A DNA stretch of 64,000 bases, from positions 34,636,201 through 34,700,200 of the forward strand of contig NC_074717.1 of assembly GCF_947242115.1 (NCBI RefSeq), written 5' to 3'. Of the stretch, positions 33,166 to 42,732 are shown piece by piece. The notes under the pieces are model-generated. The model saw only the letters and a list, made by a program, of their open reading frames with translations. It was not told the origin of the DNA and searched no databases. Position 1 is the stretch's first letter. Every line of letters starts with the position of its first letter. This DNA comes from Biomphalaria glabrata. Taxonomy: Eukaryota > Mollusca > Gastropoda > Planorbidae. Both the position numbers and the translations under genes were made by a program.

Positions 33166-33700
33166 AACGTTGCAGTATTGATATATGCAGCAGTGATTTT
33201 GAGGTTCTTCCCTTTAGATAAGCTCCTTTTTTTATAATTATTATTTTGTTTGGTTATCTGCCATTGAAAGAGATTCTAACTAAGGCAAAAGACAGGAATG
33301 GAGAAAGACGGTCAACGAATCTTGCATGGTGCGCCTACGGTCCAACAGACTAAGGGTAAAGGTAAAATCTAATATGTGTGGTGATGTGGAAAAGTGGAAA
33401 GGGTTCAAATCCTTGCGAAGTGTAAATATTGTGCCGGTTATTTCAGAGATATTCGGTATGGGAATTCTCCGGCCCAACAAGAAAATGGCGGCTGGTTGCA
33501 TTGTTTTAGCTTCTCCATCTCCTCGCTGGCCAGACCTATCGAGGATCATAGATCGATTGTTTACAGACTGAATGTGTACACGAGTAGACAATACTAGTGA
33601 GACAAATCAAAGGCGAAGAATGTGGATGGGTTGATAAGTAAAAATCATTGGGTCAGATCGTCATTCACAAGTGTTGATATTTATAAAGTGTTCATTGTGT
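33166..33700. other. Stretch with a YY1-like motif over a short open frame
   Basis: AAAATGGCGGC at 33483-33493 matches the YY1 consensus AANATGGCGGC and doubles as a strong start context (AAAATGG). The frame opened there is 28 codons: MAAGCIVLASPSPRWPDLSR, then IIDRLFTD. The surrounding 150 bp are GC-richer. It may be the first exon or promoter of an unseen transcript. No continuation was recognised. Confidence 0.3.
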
Positions 33701-33739
33701 AATACGGTTTAATGTTCCCTCAATGTGTGGCCATGTTTT

Positions 33740-34059
33740 TTTAATTCTCTCTCTCTCTCTCTCTTTCTCTCTTTTAAGGAATACATAAGAAACCAGAGCC
33801 ACATGCCTTTTTATCCTCTTTTTCTCTCTCTCTCTCAAGTGCAAACACACACACACACATTGAAAGAAATAGAAAAAACTATCTCACACACTCTCACAAA
33901 CATTGATTCACCCACCCAAAAAAAAAGATATATATCTCTCTTTTATCTCACTCACACACACACACACACACACCAACATACAAAAGTCTAAAGAGAAAAT
34001 CTCTCCCCTCTCACTCTCTTGCTCCTACATACATGGGCACACAGGGAGAATAACGAGCG

Positions 34060-34095
<36 letters not shown>

Positions 34096-34260
34096 CACAC
34101 ACACACACATGCACATAACACAAGCACATGAACACACAAACACGACTCTCCAAAAAGAGCTCTGGAGACGACTTCCCTCTCTTTCTTTCTCTCTCTCTCT
34201 CTCCCTCCCTCTCTTTGTATATTACACACACGCACACGTAGACGATCACCAACACTCATA
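33740..34260. repeat. Cluster of CT and CA microsatellites
   Basis: Alternating (CT)n and (CA)n tracts, with smaller (GA/CT) interruptions, fill about 500 bp. They create many short overlapping frames on both strands, none of them credible. A G-run follows at 34285-34297. Confidence 0.95.
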
Positions 34261-35913
34261 AAAGGGAGGAGGAAAGAAATATGATGGGGGGGGGGGGGAG
34301 ATCAATCCATAATGAAAGACGTTTGGTGATGTTATGTCTAGTTTATTTATATATGCTAGCCTTCAATATTAATCCCCCCTTCTGACTAGTAGTAGGGCCT
34401 CAGTGGTTCGTGGACTTTACATTTAGTATACACCATTCTCACTTCATGGTGATCAATTCGGACAGCCACCATAAACCCAGACTGCCACCATAAACCCGGA
34501 CAACCACCTACATTTGTAACCTCCCCTCCCCCTTTTTCAAATTTCTTCTTTTACACAAATATTTTAAGGCCTCTTTTTAGGCTTTCCGTTGGCGTATCGC
34601 CAGTAATTTTGTTTGTAAATTGGGCACCCTTTTGTTATTTATTTTTATTTACCATAAGTAAAACATACTAATGACAAGATTGTCTTCACTTCGACTGAGA
34701 ATCGTCCCTGATAATTGTCGTCTGCCTGTCGTCTAATTTAAAAAATAATACTACGCTGTCAAGCTGTACACTTGCAGAAGAGGCATGGGAGTAGATGTAC
34801 ACCTCTGATGTTCGAGCCGACTTCTCCCCCACCACATCCGGCAACCCCAGCACACGCACACACACACACAACACACCGTGTCCGAAGAGAGACGTGTTCC
34901 TACACGCTAGGAGAGTGTGAGGGAGAGAGTGAGAGAGGGGAGTAGAGCGAGGGTGGAGTGACTGAGGAGGAATAAAGAGGGGAGGAAGAGAGTGGCGAGA
35001 GAGGAGCTAAAAGAGGAGGATGAGAGAAGAAGACCAACGCTGCAGAGAGTTTTCTGTAAAACTAGAGTGATCATCTGGAGGACTCTCTGCAGTCGGCTAT
35101 TCAGTGTAGATCTAGATATAATAGAAGACTGTACCACGTCGTTGTTCTGTGGGTCACTATGTCTTTTAACATCGACATCAACATTTAATTTAATTACTTC
35201 AACCTTCAATTAGAAACTCTCTCCCCAATTTGTTTTCTGCTTAATTTTCATGTCCAAATAGCATGCAGCAAGGTGGACACTGTGTTACGTGATAGACCTT
35301 CAACGTCTCTACAGTGTAACATATAATAGGGTTTACAACACAAACATAGATTTAGATCTAGAACATCTTATCTAGTTTTCTTTCGCTACCTAGCTACTCT
35401 TACTTGTCTATCGCTTTACTAATTACTATAGTAATTTCCAACATCTCTTTCCATGTCCCTTTTTTTTTTTTTTTGGGGGGGGGGGGGTACCTTTCTTCTA
35501 GTTATTTAGAACTATACTTCAAATAGTCACCAAAGATTCTGCCCGATTTTAGAAAAAAAAAAACAGCACCAGAAATGTATCTTGGTGCATCCATTGTCTA
35601 ACTAGAAAGTAGGAGACTTTCAAGAGAGTTACTGTGTGAATGTCATCACTTCCACTGAGAATCGTCTCTGATATTTGTCCTCTGTATGTCGTCTTATTTT
35701 GTGATGTGCTTGTGAAAATTCAGTAACCAAACCTAGAGATTCAGGTCATTTATTACTATCATTATTTTCTGTATAGTAAATATTACAATGTCATAGAATG
35801 GTAGAAGCTTGACTTCGGAACAAGAGGGGTAACGAGTTCGAATTCCCAGGAAGATTGCGATTTTGCCATGGCCACAAGACACGCTCGTAAACCATGTGTC
35901 ATTGAAAGTTCTT
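34261..35913. other. Repeat-rich intergenic stretch
   Basis: Holds three CCACCATAAACCC-like units (34463-34510), a pair of related 60-bp segments (34681-34740 and 35638-35697, both with CACTGAGAATCGTC-type sequence), a GA-rich tract (34915-35000), an inverted pair CTGCAGAGAGT / ACTCTCTGCAG (35039-35092) and T/G-runs (35461-35488). No gene is recognised. Confidence 0.5.
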
Positions 35914-36179
35914 CTTTTCAGACTTAGCGATCCATAGGGCTGACGATGGCAAGCTCATCTGTTGTTTTTTGTTTTTTTTTTTTTTTGGCCAACGGTTAAC
36001 GAGCAGGGTGTCATGTGGCCAGCACTACTACAAACCGCCTTTACTTTCCCCAACAATAGTTGGGTACCCAGTAGAGTTGGGTGGAGTTAGGAGCGCCCTA
36101 AAAATCCAGAATTCAAAATGCAAGTCTTCACCGAACCCAAATTTGGAATCCAAGCGCCTAACCACTCAGCCGCGCCCCT
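35914..36179 (-). repeat. tRNA-derived SINE, family C
   Basis: Minus strand: AGGGGCGCGGCTGAGTGG, AGGCGCTTGGATTCC, GGGTTCGGTGAAGACTTGC, then TTTTTAGGGCGCTCC, TTGGGGAAAGTAAAGGCGG and GCCACATGACACCCTG. A T-run at 35975-35986 interrupts the tail. Just beyond, at 36180-36215, a plus-oriented family C tail piece (CATAGAAACAGATTATATTT) abuts it, so two copies meet head to tail. Confidence 0.85.
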
Positions 36180-36458
36180 ATCTGTCATAGAAACAGATTA
36201 TATTTACATCATCTGCCTCCCCCCCCCCCCCCCCCAAATCAACCTCTGAATGGGGAAGTTCGCTTACTTTTTTGTTTGTTTGTTTTGTTTTCTAATTAAT
36301 TTCTCTTTTATGTGTCAATAACACGTGATTCGATATGCCTACAAACTAGACAGCCATGTCCAAATAGTGCCTGTTAGCTACTGACAATGTTATATTAAAT
36401 GCAGTTTACGCTAGATCTGTATACCTCATCGTCTCTGTAACTGTAGGCCTACAATAAA

Positions 36459-36640
36459 TGGTTGCTTGGTGCTGTGTAATGCGTTTCGAACTGTCGTCAC
36501 AATGGTGCCAAGTTCGAATCCTACTGCTACTGCCCAAGCGTTCTTTGTTCTACTTGGTCCCGCAAGGTACACATGTTTATTGTGCATCCTTTACCGTGTA
36601 GCAGAAGGTCTAGGCTAGGATATACGAACATTTACATTGA
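36459..36640 (+). repeat. Diverged family A-like SINE
   Basis: GGTTGCTTGGTGCTGTG, GAACTGTCGTCACAATGG and a box B (AAGTTCGAATCCT), followed by TCTAGGCTAGGATAT, keep the family A order with substantial drift. Confidence 0.55.
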
Positions 36641-36654
36641 AGTGATTAATATAG

Positions 36655-36965
36655 TTGGCCTCCTTCAGTCGTAGAACGACTACGGTTCATCTCGCACACT
36701 TTTTCACGTGGCTATGGAGCCCTATTTTGGAGAGACACTCCCGTCCACAAATATCGCAGGTTAAGGTGGCTTTCGCTTCGGTGGTAGAGGAGCTGGCCAT
36801 TTGTTTTGCATTTTACGTTTTTCTTTCAGAGCTGAGGCCCTTGTTCTTTCACTGTCCATAGCTTTCTTGGTCACTGTCTCTCTCCATCTGGTGCGGTCTA
36901 GAGCTATGTCTTCCCAATGGTCAGTATTGATGTTCACTGATTTGAGGTCACGTTTTATTGCATCT
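36655..36965 (-). pseudogene. LINE ORF2 C-terminus with zinc finger
   Basis: Minus strand reads VNINTDHWEDIALDRTRWRE, TVTKKAMDSERTRASALKEK, then after a frame change TLTCDICGRECLSKIGLHSH with VKKCAR. A basic tail followed by a C2HC finger is typical of the end of several molluscan LINE proteins. The rest of the element is missing. Confidence 0.8.
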
Positions 36966-37550
36966 ATTATTAATAATAGCTGTGTAAAAGTAAGATTTGA
37001 TGCCTCTCCTCAAATTAAAATCAATAAAATCTTAAATTGTCTTATTCTTTACCCTCACATGATTATGTCTTCCATCATTCATGTATATATTTATATAAAT
37101 ATAATTAAAGAAACATAGGAATGGTAACAGCTATCTCCCCCGCCCCCACCTTTTTTTTCTACAACAAATAAACTAATAGCACTTTCGAAAGCATCTAGAA
37201 ATGGTTGTCAGTTGGCTATTTTTAATTTCATTCTTGTATGGTCTAATTGTCTAATGAATCTGTATTTTTGTTTGTCTTTGTTTTGTCATGAGATGTAGAT
37301 ATATATTTCTAGATCTTTGTCTAGATTCCGAAACGACAATCGATCATAATCGTTATAGGTATTGAAAAGTTGGTTAATGAAAAAAAAATTCCATTCCTTT
37401 TTCAGTGTTTATATAGATCTACGTCTAGACTCTATAGCTCACAAAAGAACCCTACCCCACATTCGCCAGTTGATGAGAGTCATATACCGACTTATCTTTG
37501 AAAGAGGAGTATGAGAGGGAGGAGGTATACGGAGGTATAAAGAGGAAATC

Positions 37551-37672
37551 GCGCATGCGCAAACGTTATCTTCGATTTCATTGGTTTAAATAGTAATTAT
37601 GCAGATCCACTGACGTTGTCGGCTACAATGTTGGGCGCCTTCTCTATCACGTGACACTAGTCCGCCATATTT
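37551..37672 (+). promoter_or_regulatory. Candidate promoter of the MEP-1-like gene
   Basis: Within 122 bp there are GCGCATGCGC (37551-37560, the NRF1 palindrome), an inverted CCAAT box (ATTGG, 37580-37584), TCACGTGAC (37647-37655, E-box of the USF/TFE type) and TCCGCCATATTT (37661-37672, YY1 type). Such sets are characteristic of TATA-less housekeeping promoters. It lies 1.6 kb upstream of the MEP-1 coding exon on the same strand. A CRE-like TTACGTCATT follows at 37704-37713. The first exon and its donor were not pinned down. Confidence 0.55.
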
Positions 37673-37979
37673 CAGCAATAGACCTGGAAAGTTGTCATGG
37701 GCTTTACGTCATTATTAATGCTGTATGTTTGATTTACGGATGAAAATTATTTATTTGTCATAAATGGTATGTTTAAATAATTAAAAAAATACATTTTAAA
37801 CATTATCTTTGATATTTTTTTTAGTGATATGGATATTCAATTATTAGCCGTGACGGTTTCGGCGAAAGCGGACGCATCCGTGTGTGTAGTTTTTGAGTAT
37901 TAGAATAACGTATGCAGGGGGGAAACACCGGTTTACGCGGTGACAATTTTGTGGAAGGGGGAAATCCAAATGATTTCCT

Positions 37980-38560
37980 CCCTTCATTTATAAACTAGTA
38001 GGCTAGTTCGAGGAATCTAGTCTAGATTAGGTCTAGATCTTCTGGTCTATTTCAAATATAGATCTAGATTCTTATATTTACTTTAAATTTAGGCCTAGAG
38101 GCACTAGACTAAGAGTTATTAATATTAGAGTAGAGTTATGATGAGTTCTAGAGTCAGTTATATAGAATAGTGAGTAGTGACTTATACTATCATCATCAAT
38201 TGACATCATGAGTATACTAAATACTAGTATTATAGTATAGTCACTAGAGACCAAAGACAGAGTCCACAGAGATCAGCTTTAATCTAGCTAGATCTAGAAT
38301 CTAGAGTAATCTAGACTAGATTTAGATAGAGACAGTCTATAGATCTAGATCTGATTCTAATCTCTAATATTTAGATCTAGACCTAGTCTAGAATACTAGA
38401 TCTATTATTAATTATATAGAGTATCTATTTATAGATCTAGATTTTTAATAATTGTTACACTTACTCATACTTACTGTATATAGAATAATTTAGATCTAGA
38501 ATGTTTAAAACTATACATTAATAATAATTATTAATATAGTCTAGATCTAATTCAAATTGG
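37980..38560. other. TCTAGATC-rich tract in the presumed MEP-1 first intron
   Basis: Dense AGATCTAGAT, TCTAGA and TATAGATC words over nearly 600 bp, without a fixed period, so it is not a simple tandem repeat. Similar tracts lie at 22640-24330 and 53570-54400. Confidence 0.6.
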
Positions 38561-38995
38561 TTTATATTCATTTCTACATCGATCACTAATAACTAATGAA
38601 ACATTTTTGTTATTTACAAAGCAAATGTAAGCTTTATGTTTCGTTGTTTCATTGTTACTTTTCTATAAAAATAAATAAAAACTGAGCACATTTTTGACAT
38701 GCTAGCTGTTCACCTGATAATAAAAGAGAAAAAGAGGGTAAAATAGAAATGGCCAAATAGGTGACATTGACTGACCAGCATTCATGATATATACTATATC
38801 CTCTCTCATTTACATCATTGCATTAAGGTGTGTAACTTGTAAACAAGGTCACGATTGAATATTTAACCTTAAGTGTCAATTTAAAAAATGTACAAGCATC
38901 TTTAGTTTTAATTCTTAGCATACTAATGAATTGATGTACTATTTCTTTTTGTAAAGCTTTTGACTATTTGACCCTATGTTATATTTTTTTGTTTC

Positions 38996-39064
38996 TATTT
39001 GATCTGTGGCAATTATCTTTTTTATATATATATTAGATATAAGATAATTGCTACACATCAAATA
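38996..39064. other. 24-bp stem hairpin upstream of the MEP-1 coding exon
   Basis: TATTTGATCTGTGGCAATTA through 39019 pairs with the inverted stretch 39041-39064 with two mismatches, around a TA-rich loop. It may be a miniature foldback element inside the upstream intron. Confidence 0.65.
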
Positions 39065-39264
39065 GCAAAGCATAAATATATGTATATAATATATTATATG
39101 GTATTTGTAGTGTTAAGTGTACTATTTCTTTCCATTAGATGAGACAACTTTTGATCTTTTACTGTGAATTATTCAATGAAATGCATTTTATTTCTTGTTA
39201 TTTTCGTGTTTAATTAAATTTGTGTTACTTTTATATAAATTTTTCTTTTTTTTTTTTTTTTAAG

Positions 39265-42200
39265 ATGGCATCCAAAAAGACCAAATCCACTGATGAATCA
39301 GATTGCAATGAGGGTCCTAAAGATTTACTTAAAAAGAAAAGACTAAGCAATGGTGCTGCTGTAAAAGATAAATTAGACTCTTCCTCCAATGATATAGACA
39401 GCTTCTCAGATATCAGTGAAAATGGCTTGGTTAACAATAGTCTTTCAGAAAACGATACTGCTCATACTGTGCAAAACATTGAAGCAGATGAAGAAAACTG
39501 CAAAACTGTTGATAAGTCCAATGAGGACAAAAACTTAAATGGTAAAGTTTCTGTTGAAAAAAATCTAAGATCAGAGTACAAAAGAAAAATGACAAGAAGT
39601 GCAAGTAAAGAAAATAAAAAGACAATTAAAGATGACGAAGATGCAAAGGATTTATCCATAAATAGTAAGGTAGAAACTCCAGGTTTAGAAAATAATATAT
39701 CAGTGGAAAAAAGTGATAAAAAGAAAGACAGTCATAATAAAGACTCTAAAGATGAAGAAATTGATTTGGATGGTAAACAAGTTGCCAATGAGAAAAGCGG
39801 TACTGGTGAGAAGGAAAATAAGGAGAAACAGGCAGGTGAAAAAAGCAGCAGTGAGAATAAAAAGTCCAAACAATCCGAAAAGAGTGACAATGGAACTGAT
39901 GACATTGAGATTATTGGTGAATCCAAAGTTGTTAAAGTTAGCACCAGCAATACCCTTTTAACTCAAAATGTGGTATTTGTTCCTGCTGCACTCACTAGCT
40001 CTGTTACTTCACACAACATCATAACACAGGGTTTCACTGCTACACACAGCAGCCTTTTAACATCACCCAGTCTGCAAAGCTCCGTAGTTACTCATGGTGT
40101 AAGTAGTGCATCAGCTCCACCTGTCCAAGGTTTAAATCCAGCTTTTTTAACAGCTAATGTACAGGGCAACTATGCTTTTAATAGTGGCATTCCAGCACCT
40201 GGCATATCTTTGCTGACACCAACTGTTGCTCCACCTAAACCAAAGTCTAGCTTGGATCAAATTGAACTAATTAGGTGGGAAATTCAGAATAGAATTAATA
40301 CCCGCCCAAAATATTTTAAACCCAATTCATCTTCTGAACTTGGGCCTTTGGCAAAATTTTTATTTGATATTGGCTCTGATTTGATCAAAGAGTCTGTCTA
40401 CCATGAACTTGTTAAAATACAATCAAAAAAAGGTGAAGATGAAAAACTGACAGATAAGGAAAAAGAGGATTTAAATAAGCTCAAAGAAATTGAAAAAGAT
40501 CTTTATGCTACAATAGGCCACCTGAAGCTAAAGCTTAAGAAACACTGTAAAGGTTGTAACTATCAAACAGAATCTGAAAATGTCATGTACTTGCACAAAC
40601 AGTATCCCCATGAAGATGGCAAAAATCTTCGTTGTGCACATTGCTCATTTTCCACACGGCAAGCAATGACATTTAAGTTTCACATTGAAGCTGAGCATAA
40701 TGTACAGCCTAAACTACCTGAAAAGAGAGCTTTTTATGAGTGTGACTTGTGCCCATATGAAAACAACCAGGAACAAAAGCTCATATTACATAAACAACGA
40801 TGTATTAAACAGTTCCGGCCCTTGTTTAACCTTCATCCAGGCTGCCTTTCGGGGGCAGAAATAAATTTGTGTTTAGAGAACATCTTTTATAAACCTGTGA
40901 TTCCAAAAAACTTAAAACTACTACAGCAAAAACATGCTCAACAACAGGCTGCATTAGCAGAAGCCAGGAGGCAGCAAGCTCAGGTACAAGCCTTAGCCGC
41001 CCAGAAAAATGCAGCAGCTCTTGCAGCTAAGAAGCAACAGCAGCAGCAACCAAGAATGCAGGCAGTAAATGGACCACAGCTCAACTTTCAAAATGCTGCT
41101 AGACCACCCTTAACCAAACTACCTGTGCAACAACCACCTGTTCGTTATAGTGCTGCTAATGTCAAAACACCACGACCAACTGTAGCCAACATATTAAATA
41201 ATAGACAGGCTCAAGGAGTAAGTCAAGGAATTGCACCAGGTGGTTTTGAGGTTTGTGAAATTTGCAGTGGTTATGTCAAAGACAGAAAAGCACTGCGCAT
41301 ACATTTTTTTTATGCTCATCGTATCGATTTACCATTTAATTTGTTTGAGCGCAATCAGGCGCCATTATACTGTGCTACTTGTTACGTCAGATTCTGGACT
41401 GCTCAAGGCTTGCGCAAGCATATTGAAACACACAAAGGGGAAAGTCAAGCTCGGGGAGTAGTTGGTAAATGTATATCTTGTTTTGAGCATGTTACAAATT
41501 TACTGCTTCACATGCGAGTTGTTCACAACAGAGAACTACAACATTACATAAATGCACTTATGTGTATGTTCTGTGGGGGGCACTTTAGCACACGTCAAGA
41601 ATGTGAACGTCATATTATAAGGGCACATGGTATTATAGACCCGTTAACAGGTGCAGTTAAAGTGAATGGCACTACTACTCAAGTGGCACAGTCAAAACCA
41701 TCAGCAACTCCAAAAAAGACACCCGGAAGCAACACTTTAGTCAAGGGCAGTGTCTGTGTTCTGTGTAACCTGAATTTTGGCCGCAACGTGGATCTCACAA
41801 GACATTGTATGCGTATGCATCATACCTGCATGAAGTGTGGCATGGTGGTTATTGATAAAGCATCACTTCTAAAGCACACATGTCTTTCTTCGCCTAGTGG
41901 AACCAGAGATTGCTGTATGTGCTCTGAAACTGGCTTTCATCCTGCTTACTATGTCAAACATCTGCGGGACAAACATTTAAAGAAGTTTTCTATTAAAGTT
42001 CATAAATTGTCGAAAGACGTTATTGAAAGGTGGACCAAAAGGCCATATTCAGCTGAAGATAGCAAAGAAATACTTGTTGAGATTTCAGATTCTGAGGATG
42101 ATGTCAAGCAAATATCAAAACCCAATGTTTCTCCAATTAAACGTCCCAGAATGGGACCTGCTTGCAAAGTTAGGAAACCTCTTGAAAGTCAGCCAAAGGT

Positions 42201-42732
42201 TGAATCTGAAGTAGTAAGAATTGAAGATGATAGTAACGATGATGATGTCGTTGTTGAGAAAGTAGAACTGGGCAAAAGAGGCAAGCTATTATCTGACAAA
42301 GACACTATTGTAAAGGATTCTGCTGAAAAGGCAAAGCCCAAAGTAATATGTGATGAGAATGTTGATAAAAGTATTGTTATAAATGATAGTGTGTCTGAAA
42401 CAACCGATGACAGTAATATTACAAAAAACACTGACTCTAAGGGAACTAATGAAGCTCAAAATAATGGAAAGGATTCACAAGAAAAGAATGATGATACATC
42501 TTCAGGTCAGGAAAGTAAATTGCCAGATGATGATAATTCAAAATTGAGTCATAAAAGAAAATTGTCTGAAGATCCTGAAGAAAATAGTGTAACTGAACTG
42601 AGTCCTAAAAGAAGATTATCAGAAGATCAAGAGGATAGGGATATAAAAGCGAGTCTCAAAAGAAGATTATCTGTAGATGATGATGATGATGCTGATAGAG
42701 TGTCACCAAAACAATTGAAAGAAACAAACTGA
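39265..42732 (+). CDS. MEP-1: MEP-1-like multi-zinc-finger chromatin protein
   Basis: Predicted 1155-residue nuclear protein. MEP-1 in worm and fly works with the Mi-2 ATPase in a repressive chromatin complex; that role is known for the family and inferred here. Residues 1-230 are rich in Lys, Ser, Glu and Asp. C2H2-like fingers follow: C428/C431/H444/H449, C457/C460/H473/H478, C493/C496/H509/C513, C664/C667/H680/H685, C703/C706/H719/H723, a short one at C736-H754, C767-H788, C831-H852, C855-C873 and a last one near 884. A Gln/Ala-rich coil lies at about 552-600. The stretch KDRKALRIHFFYAHRIDLPF is the most MEP-1-like. SUMO-interaction-type motifs occur (DIEIIGE; EILVEISDSEDD). The C-terminus is acidic with repeated KRRLS. 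The start at 39265 was chosen because ATG directly follows a polypyrimidine-AG acceptor. The open frame runs 15 codons upstream into the T-run but reads as intron. The coding region has no intron. Confidence 0.85.
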   Translation: MASKKTKSTDESDCNEGPKDLLKKKRLSNGAAVKDKLDSSSNDIDSFSDISENGLVNNSLSENDTAHTVQNIEADEENCKTVDKSNEDKNLNGKVSVEKNLRSEYKRKMTRSASKENKKTIKDDEDAKDLSINSKVETPGLENNISVEKSDKKKDSHNKDSKDEEIDLDGKQVANEKSGTGEKENKEKQAGEKSSSENKKSKQSEKSDNGTDDIEIIGESKVVKVSTSNTLLTQNVVFVPAALTSSVTSHNIITQGFTATHSSLLTSPSLQSSVVTHGVSSASAPPVQGLNPAFLTANVQGNYAFNSGIPAPGISLLTPTVAPPKPKSSLDQIELIRWEIQNRINTRPKYFKPNSSSELGPLAKFLFDIGSDLIKESVYHELVKIQSKKGEDEKLTDKEKEDLNKLKEIEKDLYATIGHLKLKLKKHCKGCNYQTESENVMYLHKQYPHEDGKNLRCAHCSFSTRQAMTFKFHIEAEHNVQPKLPEKRAFYECDLCPYENNQEQKLILHKQRCIKQFRPLFNLHPGCLSGAEINLCLENIFYKPVIPKNLKLLQQKHAQQQAALAEARRQQAQVQALAAQKNAAALAAKKQQQQQPRMQAVNGPQLNFQNAARPPLTKLPVQQPPVRYSAANVKTPRPTVANILNNRQAQGVSQGIAPGGFEVCEICSGYVKDRKALRIHFFYAHRIDLPFNLFERNQAPLYCATCYVRFWTAQGLRKHIETHKGESQARGVVGKCISCFEHVTNLLLHMRVVHNRELQHYINALMCMFCGGHFSTRQECERHIIRAHGIIDPLTGAVKVNGTTTQVAQSKPSATPKKTPGSNTLVKGSVCVLCNLNFGRNVDLTRHCMRMHHTCMKCGMVVIDKASLLKHTCLSSPSGTRDCCMCSETGFHPAYYVKHLRDKHLKKFSIKVHKLSKDVIERWTKRPYSAEDSKEILVEISDSEDDVKQISKPNVSPIKRPRMGPACKVRKPLESQPKVESEVVRIEDDSNDDDVVVEKVELGKRGKLLSDKDTIVKDSAEKAKPKVICDENVDKSIVINDSVSETTDDSNITKNTDSKGTNEAQNNGKDSQEKNDDTSSGQESKLPDDDNSKLSHKRKLSEDPEENSVTELSPKRRLSEDQEDRDIKASLKRRLSVDDDDDADRVSPKQLKETN

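Noticed and set aside
39220-39264. Upstream start MCYFYINFSFFFFFK for the MEP-1-like protein
   Set aside because: These codons translate the polypyrimidine tract of a splice acceptor; the ATG at 39265 follows the AG directly.
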